Below the pieces are notes generated by a model. That model made no database searches and was not told where the DNA came from. It saw only the letters and a list, made by a program, of their open reading frames with translations. Both the position numbers and the translations under genes were made by a program. A stretch of 64,000 nt of DNA from Pseudomonas lalucatii (GTDB lineage: Bacteria; Pseudomonadota; Gammaproteobacteria; Pseudomonadales; Pseudomonadaceae): contig NZ_JADPMV010000002.1 of NCBI RefSeq assembly GCF_018398425.1, forward strand, positions 620,001 to 684,000, read 5' to 3'. Of the stretch, positions 8,745-17,307 are shown piece by piece (the first letter of the stretch is position 1; each line of letters starts with the position of its first letter).

Positions 8745-10247
8745 GTGAACCGCAACGACAACAATCGACCGTCTCTCATCCTCGCCCTGATCCCCATCGT
8801 CCTGACGCTCGGGGTACTCGGCATCCAGCTCTTCTACTACGGCGACTTCACCCCCCACGTTCCCCTGGCCATCGGCCTGGCCATCACCGCGCTGATCGGC
8901 TGGTTCCAGGGCTACCGCTGGAAGGACATCGAAGAAGGCTCGCTGCACGTGGTGTCCATCGGCCTGCAGTCCATCGGCATCCTCATCGTGGTCGGCATGA
9001 TCATCGGCACCTGGATCGCCAGCGGCACCGTACCGCTGATGATCTATGGCGGCCTCAAACTGCTCTCGCCCGAGCTGTTCCTTGCCGTCGCCATGCTGAT
9101 GTGCGCGGTGGTGTCCGTGTCGCTCGGCACCTCATGGGGCACGGTGGGCACCGTCGGTCTGGCCTTGATGGGTATTGGCGCAGGTTTCGACGTGCCGATG
9201 TACTGGACCGCCGGCGCCGTGGTCTCCGGCGCCTTCTTCGGCGACAAGATCTCGCCACTGTCGGACACCACCAACCTGGCCCCGGCCGTTACGGGGGTCA
9301 ACCTGTTCGACCACATCCGCAACATGCTGCCCACCACCGTTCCGGCCATGCTCATCGCCCTGGTCATCTACCTGCTGGCGGGCTTCCACCTGATTGGCGG
9401 CCAGGACGTCGACGCCAGCAAGATCGACCAGATCACCAACGGCATCGCGCAGAACTTCGAGCTGAGCTGGGTGCTGCTGTTGCCCGCCGTGCTGGTCATC
9501 GGCCTGGCATTGAAGAAGATGCCGGCACTGCCCTCGCTGTTCGCCGGCGCAGTCACCGGCGGCATCCTCGCCATGGTCTACCAGGGCGCCAGCCTGCACG
9601 AGGTGTTCAGCTTCATGCAGAGCGGCTACAGCATCGACACCGGCATCAAGGCGATCGACAGCCTGCTCAACCGGGGCGGCATCCAGTCCATGGCCTGGGT
9701 CATCACCCTGGTGATGATCGCCCTGGCCCTGGGCGGCGCACTGGAGCGCACCCGCTGCCTGGAGGTGATTGTCGAGGCCGTGCTCAAGCGCACCCGCAGC
9801 TTCGGCAGCATGCAGGCTTCGGCCATCGGCACCTCGGTCGCCACCAACCTGGTCGCCGGCGACCCCTACCTGTCCATCGCCCTGCCCGGACGCATGTATG
9901 CCCCGGCCTATCGCGGCAAGGGCTATTCGACCCTCAACCTGTCCCGCGCGGTCGAGGAAGGCGGCACCCTGATCTCGCCGCTGGTGCCCTGGAACGCCGG
10001 TGGCGCCATCGTCATCGCCTCCCTGGGGCTGACCGTCGGCGAAGGCAACTTCGAGAACCTGCTGTACATTCCGCTGGCCTTCGCCTGCTGGTTGTCGCCG
10101 TTGATCGGCATCGCCTACGCCTACCTGGGCTGGTTCTCGCCCAAGGCCAGCGCGCAGGAGCGCGCCAGTTGGCAGGAGTTGGGTGAAGCGGTGCAGGTGT
10201 TCGAGCCGGCCGAACCGGGTTACCGCGCAGTGGCCGCGGCCGACTGA
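8745..10247 (+). CDS. NhaC-family Na+/H+ antiporter
   Basis: A 500-residue polytopic membrane protein with about 11-12 hydrophobic segments. The family motifs SLGTSWGTVGTVG and GDKISPLSDTTNLAP, and the second repeat around SVATNLVAGDPYL and PLVPWNAGG, mark the NhaC/ion-transporter superfamily. Members exchange sodium for protons or, in some cases, for organic anions. It starts at GTG 8745 behind a strong GGAGGA site. With a GlxA-type regulator divergent to it, a role in uptake or export of an amino-acid-like compound is possible, so the substrate is open. Confidence 0.82.
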   Translation: MNRNDNNRPSLILALIPIVLTLGVLGIQLFYYGDFTPHVPLAIGLAITALIGWFQGYRWKDIEEGSLHVVSIGLQSIGILIVVGMIIGTWIASGTVPLMIYGGLKLLSPELFLAVAMLMCAVVSVSLGTSWGTVGTVGLALMGIGAGFDVPMYWTAGAVVSGAFFGDKISPLSDTTNLAPAVTGVNLFDHIRNMLPTTVPAMLIALVIYLLAGFHLIGGQDVDASKIDQITNGIAQNFELSWVLLLPAVLVIGLALKKMPALPSLFAGAVTGGILAMVYQGASLHEVFSFMQSGYSIDTGIKAIDSLLNRGGIQSMAWVITLVMIALALGGALERTRCLEVIVEAVLKRTRSFGSMQASAIGTSVATNLVAGDPYLSIALPGRMYAPAYRGKGYSTLNLSRAVEEGGTLISPLVPWNAGGAIVIASLGLTVGEGNFENLLYIPLAFACWLSPLIGIAYAYLGWFSPKASAQERASWQELGEAVQVFEPAEPGYRAVAAAD

Positions 10248-10286
10248 GCCAATCGGCGGGCCAAGCCCCGCCGCAACCGCCACCCG

Positions 10287-10317
10287 CAGGGCCGGCCGTC
10301 ATCGACGCCCGGCCCTG
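10287..10317. terminator. Hairpin between the antiporter and histidine kinase genes
   Basis: CAGGGCCGG (10287-10295) pairs with CCGGCCCTG (10309-10317), a 9-bp GC-rich stem 40 bases past the antiporter stop, in the gap between two convergent genes. There is only a short TTG after it, so termination would be weak or bidirectional. Confidence 0.5.
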
Positions 10318-10347
10318 TTGCGTGGCCGGCGCCGCACCCGGGCGGGT

Positions 10348-12669
10348 TCAGCCCTCGCAGGCCTCGCGGGCGCTGGCCAGGGAACGGCGCAGCACGCGCT
10401 TGAACTCGGCCAGCAGCGCCGGACAGCCCGCACCCTCGTCCTGCCGACTGCCGTCTTCCAGTGCCTGCGCCAGCTCGGCCGCCGCGACCAGGCCGAGGGT
10501 CTGGCAGCTGCCGGCCAACTTGTGCGCCAGCTCGCCGACCTCGTACAGATCGTCCAGCTGCAGGGCCTGCTCCAGCTGCGCCAGCACAGCCGCGGCCTGC
10601 TCCTCGAACTGCTCGAACAGGGTGGCCAGGCGAGCCCGGCCGAACACCTGTCGGTGCATGCCCAGCAGCTGCAGATCGACCCCCGACTGCTCCACCGATG
10701 GTGCAGGGCAGGCCGCGCCCGACGTCTGCTCGCACAGGCGCGCCAGCAGTTGCTGCAAGGCCTCGAGCTGCAGCGGCTTGGCCTGCACCGCATCGATGCC
10801 CGCGGCCTGATAGGCCCTGATGTCCGCCACGCCGACGCTGGCCGTCAGGGCGATAACCGGGGTGGCGGCGTTGAGGCTGTCGCCGGCGGTGCGAATGGCG
10901 TGGGTCACCTCGATACCGCTCATCCCCGGCAGGTGCATGTCCATCAGGATCGCGTCGAAGGCCTGCTGCCGGCACACCGCCAGGGCCTGCTCGCCGTCCG
11001 CGGCCAGCTGCACCAGATGCCCGGCGTGCTCGAGCAGGCCGCGGATGACCTGCTGATTGATCGGTGTGTCCTCCACCAGCAACAGACTCAGACTGGCCAG
11101 CTGCACGGGAGTAGCGTCGGCTACTGACTGCTGCGACGGCGCCTCGGCGGGGCTCAGCGCCACCTCGAACCAGAAGGTACTGCCCGTGCCCTCAACGCTG
11201 TGCACACCGATTTCTCCGCCCATGGCCAGGACCATCTTCTGGCAGATGGCCAGACCCAGGCCGGTGCCGCCGAAGCGCCGGGTGATGCTCTCGTCGGCCT
11301 GGGTGAAACGCTCGAAGATCCGCCGCTGTTGCTCGGTGCCGATGCCCATGCCCGTGTCGCACACCTCGAAACGCAGGTGCTGGCCACCGCGCTCGCTCGC
11401 GCCAACCCGCAGCTCGATGCTGCCTTTTTCGGTGAACTTCAGCGCATTGCTCAGCAGGTTGGACAGCACCTGACGCAGACAGCCGGCGGCGCCGTGGTAA
11501 TAGGGATGCAGCGTCGACTCGATCCGGCAGCTGACCCGCAATCCCTTGTTCTGAGCCTGGGCCTCGGCCAGCAGGATCTGCTCCTCGAGCAACTGCCGCA
11601 GATCGAACGGCTGCTCCTCCGGCACATAACCGCCCTCCTCCAGCTTGGCGTAGTCGAGCACCCCGTCGAGGATCGCCAGCAGGTTCTCGCCGGACTGGCG
11701 CAGGGCCTGCAGGTAGCCGCGAGCCTGTTCGGTCTGGCGGGTGTGGGCCAGCAGCTGGGTCATGCCGAGGATGCCGCTGATGGGGGTGCGAATCTCGTGG
11801 CTGATGCCGGCGAGAAACTGCGAGCGCGCCTGGCTGGCGGCTTCCGCCGCCTCCTTGGCCTGGCGCAAGCTGCGGGTGCGTTTCTCGACCCTGCGGCGCA
11901 ACTGCTCGCGACTGAACAGCAGTTGCTCGTGGGCACGCTCGCGGCGGTCGATGTCCTGGTTGATCGCCAGGCGCATGTCGTTGAGCGCTTCGGCCACCGC
12001 ATCGAGTTCGTCGCTGCGCGCCGCTGGCTGACGCTCCAGCTGCAGCGGCGCATCGCGCGGACCGCTGCCCAGGCTGCGGGCATAGCGGGCCATGCTCTCC
12101 AGGTGACGGGTGACCAGGCGCTGGAAGATCAGCATGACCACCAGCACCACCAGGAAGATGGTCAGGGTCTGGCCGAGAAACAGGGTCAGGGCGCTGCGGC
12201 CGAGGCGAGCATAGACGGCGCCCAGATCGGTATGCACCACCAGCTGGCCCAGGTTGCGCGGACCCAGGGACGTCTCGTGGCGCAACGCGAAGCGGTGTTC
12301 GGCGGTGCGCCCAGCGGGCTTCGGCCCCGCGTGCAGGAGCAGGCTCTCACCGCTGTCGGCGTCCTCCAGGGTCAGCGCGCTGATGTCGGGGAAGTCGAGG
12401 ATGCCGCGCATCTGCAGGCGCAACTGCTCCTGGTCGACGTCCCAGATGCTCTTGGCCAGACTGCCCAGATAGACGTTACGAATCAGCTCGATGCGCTGCT
12501 CGATCACCCGCATCTCGCGGCGGTACTCGATGACCGCCTGGATGGCGGTGGACAGGACCACGAACAGCAGGCTGCTGACCAGCACGTAGCCCATCATGCG
12601 GTAGCCGAGCGGGTGCTCCTGGCGATAGGTGAGCAGTTTGCGCCATCGGCTTTCAGGGGGCTGGGTCAT
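10348..12669 (-). CDS. Hybrid sensor histidine kinase with receiver and HPt domains
   Basis: A 773-residue inner-membrane kinase of the TorS/BvgS-like phosphorelay type. TM1 is about residues 24-46, a periplasmic sensor follows (47-160), TM2 is about 161-184, then HAMP, coiled coil, HisKA (His291 in GISHEIRTP), HATPase (N box near 407, GTGLGL at 468-473), a receiver domain (Asp577 in ILMDMHLPG) and an HPt domain (His716 in ELAHKLAGS). The start is ATG 12669, overlapping the upstream binding-protein gene by 17 bases. It is the last gene of a regulator-binding protein-kinase operon. The signal is unknown; the co-transcribed binding protein may deliver it. Confidence 0.88.
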   Translation of the reverse strand: MTQPPESRWRKLLTYRQEHPLGYRMMGYVLVSSLLFVVLSTAIQAVIEYRREMRVIEQRIELIRNVYLGSLAKSIWDVDQEQLRLQMRGILDFPDISALTLEDADSGESLLLHAGPKPAGRTAEHRFALRHETSLGPRNLGQLVVHTDLGAVYARLGRSALTLFLGQTLTIFLVVLVVMLIFQRLVTRHLESMARYARSLGSGPRDAPLQLERQPAARSDELDAVAEALNDMRLAINQDIDRRERAHEQLLFSREQLRRRVEKRTRSLRQAKEAAEAASQARSQFLAGISHEIRTPISGILGMTQLLAHTRQTEQARGYLQALRQSGENLLAILDGVLDYAKLEEGGYVPEEQPFDLRQLLEEQILLAEAQAQNKGLRVSCRIESTLHPYYHGAAGCLRQVLSNLLSNALKFTEKGSIELRVGASERGGQHLRFEVCDTGMGIGTEQQRRIFERFTQADESITRRFGGTGLGLAICQKMVLAMGGEIGVHSVEGTGSTFWFEVALSPAEAPSQQSVADATPVQLASLSLLLVEDTPINQQVIRGLLEHAGHLVQLAADGEQALAVCRQQAFDAILMDMHLPGMSGIEVTHAIRTAGDSLNAATPVIALTASVGVADIRAYQAAGIDAVQAKPLQLEALQQLLARLCEQTSGAACPAPSVEQSGVDLQLLGMHRQVFGRARLATLFEQFEEQAAAVLAQLEQALQLDDLYEVGELAHKLAGSCQTLGLVAAAELAQALEDGSRQDEGAGCPALLAEFKRVLRRSLASAREACEG

Positions 12670-13441
12670 AGAGGCTGGGCATGCGGTGGGGTTCGGCGAG
12701 GTAGCGGGCGCTGTAGTGCTCGTCCAGGCGGCGCAGGGTGCCATCCTCGGCCAGCTCGCGCAGACGCTGGTCGAGGTGCGGCAACAGGGCCAGCAGCGAG
12801 GGTTCACGGCGCACGCCGAGGTAATAGTGTTCGGTGACCAGCTCGCCCGGCTGCTGGACGATCAGCTGGTCGTAGCCGAAGCGACGGTTCTGCAGCGTCC
12901 AGCTGTATAGGCCGACCGGCATGAAGTCGATGCGCCCCTGGGCCAGCTTGATGAAATTCTGCTCGCCGCTGGAGACCCACTCGATATTCAGGTGCCGAGC
13001 GGCAAACTGGTCGAAGCGCTCGCCGAAACTGTCACCGAGCAACAGGCCGACGGTCAGCCCGCGCAGGTCGTCCCAGTCGTCGAAGCGCACCGGTCGGTCG
13101 CGACGGGTGAACAACAGGATGGGGTCGGCCACCAGCGGCGCCTGGCTGAAGCCCATCCAGGCCTCGCGCTCGCGCGTGCGGTAGGCCGCCACCACTATAT
13201 CCACGCGGCCCTGCTTGACCTCCAGCAGGCAGCGCTTCCAGTTGCCCAGCACCAGCAGGCGCACCTCGTGGCCCAGCTCGGCGAACAGCTCGCGCGCCAC
13301 CTGGGGCGCCAGGCCCACCAGCTGACCCTGGGAATGCCAGGACACCGGTGGATAGGACGGATGACCGCAGGCCAGCAGCTCGCGCGCCATCGCCGCCGGG
13401 GCCAGCAGGCACAGCAGCAGCCCGAGCGCCGCGCGTTTCAC
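12653..13441 (-). CDS. Periplasmic solute-binding protein (family 3), likely sensor partner
   Basis: A 262-residue SBP_bac_3 protein with a signal peptide ([17 protein letters not shown], cleaved near residue 19). The mature part has the two-lobe pattern of amino-acid-binding proteins (YPPVSW near the start, [22 protein letters not shown] in the hinge). It starts at GTG 13441, overlapping the response-regulator stop as GTGA, and its 3' end overlaps the kinase start. No permease or ATPase of this family is adjacent, so it probably hands a ligand to the kinase rather than to a transporter, as TorT does for TorS. Confidence 0.78.
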   Translation of the reverse strand: MKRAALGLLLCLLAPAAMARELLACGHPSYPPVSWHSQGQLVGLAPQVARELFAELGHEVRLLVLGNWKRCLLEVKQGRVDIVVAAYRTREREAWMGFSQAPLVADPILLFTRRDRPVRFDDWDDLRGLTVGLLLGDSFGERFDQFAARHLNIEWVSSGEQNFIKLAQGRIDFMPVGLYSWTLQNRRFGYDQLIVQQPGELVTEHYYLGVRREPSLLALLPHLDQRLRELAEDGTLRRLDEHYSARYLAEPHRMPSLYDPAP

Positions 13442-14163
13442 CGGGACTGCAACGCCTTGGTCGCGAGCAGGTAGCCGACCCCGTGGATCGTCAGGATGAT
13501 CCGCGGGTGGGCCGGGTCATCCCTGAGCTTGCGGCGCAGACGACCAACCAGCACGTCGACGGTGCGGTCGTTCGGTGCCCACTCGCGGTTGCGCATCTGG
13601 TCGAGCAGCTGGTCGCGGCTCATGGTCTTGCCGATGTTGCTCAACAGCACGCTGAGCAACTGGAACTCGCCCGCGGTGAGCGGGCTGACCTGGTTGTCGC
13701 GGTCGCTGACCTGGCGCAGGCCCAGGTCCACCGTGCATTCGTCGAACCGCAGCAGCTCCGCCTCGACCTGGCTCGGCGCCTGGGCGCGAGTCAGCCGCAC
13801 GCGACGGCAGAGGTTCTTGGCCCGGGCAAGAATTTCGCGCGGGTTGAAGGGCTTGGTCACGTAATCGTCGGCGCCGCACTCCAGGCCGATCAGCTGGTCG
13901 ACGGCGTCCTGGCGGGCGCTGATCAGGATGATGCCGACCTCCGAATGCACCCGCAGCTCACGGGTCAGGGTCAGGCCATCCTTGCCCGGCATGCGGATGT
14001 CCAGCAGGATCAGGTCCACCGCCTCGCGCGCCAGGATCTGCTCGGCCTCCTCCGCCGTGGCGGCGGCCAGCACCCGGTAGCGCTCCTCGGCGAAATAGTT
14101 GCACAGGCACTCGCGGGTGATGAGTTCGTCATCCACCACCAGCACCGTCAGGTCGTCGGACAT
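13438..14163 (-). CDS. OmpR/TorR-type response regulator
   Basis: A 241-residue two-domain regulator. The receiver domain has the acidic pair DD at 11-12, phospho-acceptor Asp55 (LILLDIRMPG) and the K of VTKPFNPRE. The C-terminal winged helix carries RTVDVLVGRLRRKL and HGVGYLL. It is most like TorR. It is first in the operon, and the start is ATG 14163. A perfect 11-bp inverted repeat lies 83-111 bases upstream. The targets are unknown; the PrpD/SDR genes immediately upstream, on the same strand, are candidates. Confidence 0.85.
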   Translation of the reverse strand: MSDDLTVLVVDDELITRECLCNYFAEERYRVLAAATAEEAEQILAREAVDLILLDIRMPGKDGLTLTRELRVHSEVGIILISARQDAVDQLIGLECGADDYVTKPFNPREILARAKNLCRRVRLTRAQAPSQVEAELLRFDECTVDLGLRQVSDRDNQVSPLTAGEFQLLSVLLSNIGKTMSRDQLLDQMRNREWAPNDRTVDVLVGRLRRKLRDDPAHPRIILTIHGVGYLLATKALQSR

Positions 14164-14245
14164 GCCAGGCCTTCCAGAACTGAAATCTGTTGGGCCGGCC
14201 CCGCTCAGCCGGCCTGAGACGCGCACTCTATTACAGGCGCGCGCG

Positions 14246-14274
14246 CCCCGGGTGTCTATTTCCGACACCCGGGG
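14246..14274. promoter_or_regulatory. Perfect 11-bp inverted repeat upstream of the response regulator
   Basis: CCCCGGGTGTC (14246-14256) and GACACCCGGGG (14264-14274) are perfect inverted repeats around a 7-base AT-rich spacer. The site lies 24 bases past the end of the SDR operon and 83 bases before the response-regulator start. No T-run follows on the minus strand. It can serve as a terminator of the SDR operon or as an operator for the two-component genes; the AT-rich centre favours a protein-binding site slightly. Confidence 0.5.
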
Positions 14275-14298
14275 TGCAATGGCGCCGCGGCCTGGGCC

Positions 14299-15057
14299 CT
14301 AGAACGGCAGCGGCAGCTTGGCGGTGCGCCCGCCGTCGACCACCAGCACCTGCCCGGTGATGAAGGCCGCCTCGTCCGAGGCGAGGAACACCACCGCGCC
14401 GCCGACGTCCCGCGGCGTGCCGGTGCGCCCCACCGGGTGCAGGGCCAGCAGGCCCTTGCGCGCCCCGACCGGGTCGTCCTGGGCGTTGAGGTAGGCATCG
14501 CTCAGGTCCGAGTCGATCCAGCCCGGGGCGATGGCGTTGCAGCGAATGCCATCGCTGCCCAGGTCCACCGCCAGGGCCCGGGTCAGGCCGTGCAGGCCGG
14601 CCTTGGAGGCGCAGTAGGCGGCGTGCATGGGATTGGCCCCCATGCCCTCGATCGAGCCGATGTTGACGATGCTGCCGTGGCCGCGCTGGCGCATCTGCCA
14701 CAGCAGCTCGCGGGCGAGGAACACCGGCGCGCGCAGGTTGACCGCCAGCATGTGGTCCCAGTCCTCCTCGCTCATCACGTCGATCGGCTGCTCGACCATG
14801 AAGCCGGCGTTATTGACCAGCACATCGGCGCCGCCCAGGCATTCCTGCGCCGCTTCGGCAATCAGCCGCGGCGCGCCGCGCTCGGCCAGGTCGGCCGCGA
14901 CGAAGAACACCTCGGGATTGCCCGCCAGCCCGGCATCCAGGGCCTGGCGCTGGGCCACCAGCACCCGCGCGCCGGCGGCCAGGAGTTTCTCGGTGATGCC
15001 GCGGCCGATGCCGCGACCGCCGCCGGTTACCACCACGTTCTTGCCTGTGAGGATCAT
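14299..15057 (-). CDS. Short-chain dehydrogenase/reductase (first of a pair)
   Basis: A 252-residue classical SDR. The N-terminal GGGRGIGRG motif (residues 12-20) binds NAD(P), NNAG is at about 83-86, and the catalytic Ser, Tyr and Lys appear in NIGSIEGMG and AAYCASKAGL. It is an oxidoreductase of unknown hydroxy/keto substrate. It is the last gene of the PrpD-SDR-SDR unit, 10 bases after the second SDR. The C-terminus GGRTAKLPLPF is typical of the FabG-like group. The context of a betaine-type transporter suggests an oxidised ring or acyl intermediate. Confidence 0.82.
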   Translation of the reverse strand: MILTGKNVVVTGGGRGIGRGITEKLLAAGARVLVAQRQALDAGLAGNPEVFFVAADLAERGAPRLIAEAAQECLGGADVLVNNAGFMVEQPIDVMSEEDWDHMLAVNLRAPVFLARELLWQMRQRGHGSIVNIGSIEGMGANPMHAAYCASKAGLHGLTRALAVDLGSDGIRCNAIAPGWIDSDLSDAYLNAQDDPVGARKGLLALHPVGRTGTPRDVGGAVVFLASDEAAFITGQVLVVDGGRTAKLPLPF

Positions 15058-15067
15058 GTTCGTCTCC

Positions 15068-15835
15068 TTAGCCGGATACCGGCTTGGCGCCGGTGACCTC
15101 GAGGGTCTCCCCGGCGATGTAGCGGGCCTCGTCGGAAGCCAGGAAGGCGATCACGTCGGCGATGTCCTCCGGCTCGGCGATGCGCCCCAGGGGCACGCTC
15201 CTGTTCAGCTCCTCGACCGCCTGGTCCGGGTCCAGGCCACGACGGGCGAAGCCGGTGCGGATCATCGGCGTATTGATCTCGTGGGGGCACACGGCGTTGA
15301 CGCGGATGCCCAGGGGCGCGCAGTCGCGGCCGAGGTTCTTGCTCAGCGCCGCCACCGCGCCCTTGCTGGTGCAGTAGGCGACATGCCCCGGCCCCGGATA
15401 CACACCCCATACCGAAGAAGTATTGACGATAGCGGCGCCCTTGCGCCCCTTCATGTGCGGGATCGCGGCGCGGCAGATGTAGAACACCGCGTTGAGGTTG
15501 ACGCCCATGGCGTCGAACCACATCTCGTCGCTGGTTTCCTCGATGGTGCCGCGGGGGATGATGCCGGCGTTGTTGAGCACGATGTCGAGGCCGCCGAAGG
15601 CCTCCACCGCCGCACTGACCAGGGCCTCGCAGTAGCTCTTCTGCCGCAGGTCGCCGGCCAGGTAGGCGACCTCGGCGCCCAGGCCGCGGGCCTTGTCGGC
15701 GATGGCCGCGCAGCCGGCCTCGTCGCGGTCGGACAGCATCAGCCGCCCCCCCTCGCGGGCGAACAGCAGGGCCAGGGCCTGGCCGACGCCGCCGGCGGCG
15801 CCGGTGATCAGGGTGACCTTCCCGACGAACTTCAT
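15068..15835 (-). CDS. Short-chain dehydrogenase/reductase (second of a pair)
   Basis: A 255-residue classical SDR with GAAGGVGQA (NAD(P) binding), NNAGIIPRG and the catalytic Ser/Tyr/Lys in NTSSVWGV and VAYCTSKGAV. It shares the fold but not close sequence with the next SDR, so the two probably act on different substrates or positions. Its ATG overlaps the PrpD-like stop as ATGA, which implies translational coupling. The end TGAKPVSG lacks the usual VDGG, a small departure from the FabG-like pattern. Confidence 0.82.
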   Translation of the reverse strand: MKFVGKVTLITGAAGGVGQALALLFAREGGRLMLSDRDEAGCAAIADKARGLGAEVAYLAGDLRQKSYCEALVSAAVEAFGGLDIVLNNAGIIPRGTIEETSDEMWFDAMGVNLNAVFYICRAAIPHMKGRKGAAIVNTSSVWGVYPGPGHVAYCTSKGAVAALSKNLGRDCAPLGIRVNAVCPHEINTPMIRTGFARRGLDPDQAVEELNRSVPLGRIAEPEDIADVIAFLASDEARYIAGETLEVTGAKPVSG

Positions 15836-17217
15836 AGGGCGACCTCCATGGGGTGAGGTTGACCCGCCGGCGCTTGCGCGACGTCGGTCTGGAACAGCAG
15901 ATCAAATAGAACAGAGCAGTCGGCGCTGGCCGGCAGCGCGGCGACGGCCTGCTCGATGGCCTGGCACTGGCTGTCACTGAGGCTGACCGAGGCCAGCAGG
16001 TGGAACTTGGCGCTGAACTCCGCCGCGCTCATGGCGGTGGCCGGGTCGCCCTTGGCCGCGGTGACCGGGCTGGTGAAGCCTTGACCATCCTTGAGCGCCA
16101 CCTTCACCCGCGAGAGGATTTCATTGGGGAAGCGCGCCGACAGGTCGTCGGCCTCGACGATCTCGATGCGCCGGCTGACCGCGAGGATGTCGGCGGCGTG
16201 GATGGCCTCGCCGGTCACCTCCAGCGGGCCGACCTGGCCGCGGGCCACCAGGGCCGCCAGGGGGAAGGCCAGGGCGTACTGGGCCTCGTCGGCGTTGGCC
16301 GGGGTATGACCCTGCAGGCGCATGGATTCGTGGAAGGTCTCCACCTCAATGCGCTCGATGGCCTCGCCGGTGATCTGCGGGTGCGCGGCCAGCAGCGCAG
16401 TCATCGCGGTCAGCGCCGGCTGCGCCCAGCGGCACACCGGCCAGGGCTTGAAGTACTGGGCGTCGATCTCCCAGCGCTGGCCGAGGTCGTGCCACTGGGC
16501 GGCCACGGCGCTGGTCTCCACGGTCTCGGCCGGCGCCCCGGTGACCCCGGCCTGGGCCAGCAATAGGGCGTTGAGCCCGGCATGGGCGCCGGCGCCGTGG
16601 GCGTCACGGAGCATCGAGGGGTGATCGACCAGGCGCATCATCGGGCAGCGCGGGCCGAAGTATTCGGCAATGCCCAGGGCATGGCGGAAGCACTGCTCGT
16701 CCAGGCCGAGCAGGCGCGCGCCGCCACAGACCACGCCGAGCCCGGAGAAGGCGCCGGAGGCGTGGTACTCGGGGGCGATGGCCATCAGCGCGGCGCCGGC
16801 GCGCAGCGCCGTCTCGTAGCCGATGCACAGGGCGCTGAGCAGCTCCTCGCCGCTGATCGCCCGGCCCTGTTCGCGGCAGGCATCGACCAGCGCCAGCAGC
16901 GCCGGCACCACGGTGGCGCCGGCATGGCCCTTGGAGGTGAAGTGGCCCTCGTGGGCATCCAGGCTGTCGACGCTGAAGCCGCCGGCCCAGGCCGCGCCCA
17001 GGGGGTGCACCGCGCGGCCGTCGAACAGCAGGCGGCTGGCCAGGGCGCCGGCCGGATGGTGGTTGACCGCGTACTGGCGCAGGATCTGGCTGGTCTGGTT
17101 GTCGCGGGCGCCGGCGGCGACCCCGAGAATGTCCAGCAGGCAGGTCTGCAGCAGCCCACGGGTATGGGCCGGGGCCTGGTTGAAACTGAAATCACGGACG
17201 AACGAATAGAGCGACAT
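15832..17217 (-). CDS. MmgE/PrpD-family enzyme
   Basis: A 461-residue member of the MmgE/PrpD fold. The family includes 2-methylcitrate dehydratase, cis-aconitate decarboxylase and iminodisuccinate epimerase, all acting by proton abstraction next to a carboxylate. Visible family features are DAHEGHFTSKGHAGATV, the conserved histidines there, YETALRAG, and FKPWPVCRWAQPALTA, which carries a typical lysine. No prpB/prpC genes are near, so a role in the methylcitrate cycle is unlikely. It starts at ATG 17217 behind GGAG, 44 bases after a strong hairpin that separates it from the transporter genes. Confidence 0.78.
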   Translation of the reverse strand: MSLYSFVRDFSFNQAPAHTRGLLQTCLLDILGVAAGARDNQTSQILRQYAVNHHPAGALASRLLFDGRAVHPLGAAWAGGFSVDSLDAHEGHFTSKGHAGATVVPALLALVDACREQGRAISGEELLSALCIGYETALRAGAALMAIAPEYHASGAFSGLGVVCGGARLLGLDEQCFRHALGIAEYFGPRCPMMRLVDHPSMLRDAHGAGAHAGLNALLLAQAGVTGAPAETVETSAVAAQWHDLGQRWEIDAQYFKPWPVCRWAQPALTAMTALLAAHPQITGEAIERIEVETFHESMRLQGHTPANADEAQYALAFPLAALVARGQVGPLEVTGEAIHAADILAVSRRIEIVEADDLSARFPNEILSRVKVALKDGQGFTSPVTAAKGDPATAMSAAEFSAKFHLLASVSLSDSQCQAIEQAVAALPASADCSVLFDLLFQTDVAQAPAGQPHPMEVAL

Positions 17218-17260
17218 GCGGTTACTCCACAGACGAGGCTCGAATCAAAGGGGAAAAAAA

Positions 17261-17278
17261 GGCGCCCATTCGGGCGCC
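17261..17278. terminator. Strong bidirectional terminator between the proX-like and prpD-like genes
   Basis: GGCGCCC (17261-17267) and GGGCGCC (17272-17278) form a 7-bp stem with a 4-base loop, flanked by A-runs on the left and right, so T-runs follow on both strands. Read on the minus strand it lies 30 bases past the proX-like stop and 44 bases before the prpD-like start. Either prpD is expressed by readthrough at a reduced level or a promoter is squeezed between. Confidence 0.85.
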
Positions 17279-17307
17279 AAAAAAGCTCTCTGGGCTGAGT
17301 CCGGGAC

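Noticed and set aside
14246..14274. Part of an insertion sequence end
   Set aside because: No transposase, no target duplication and no second copy is visible in the window.
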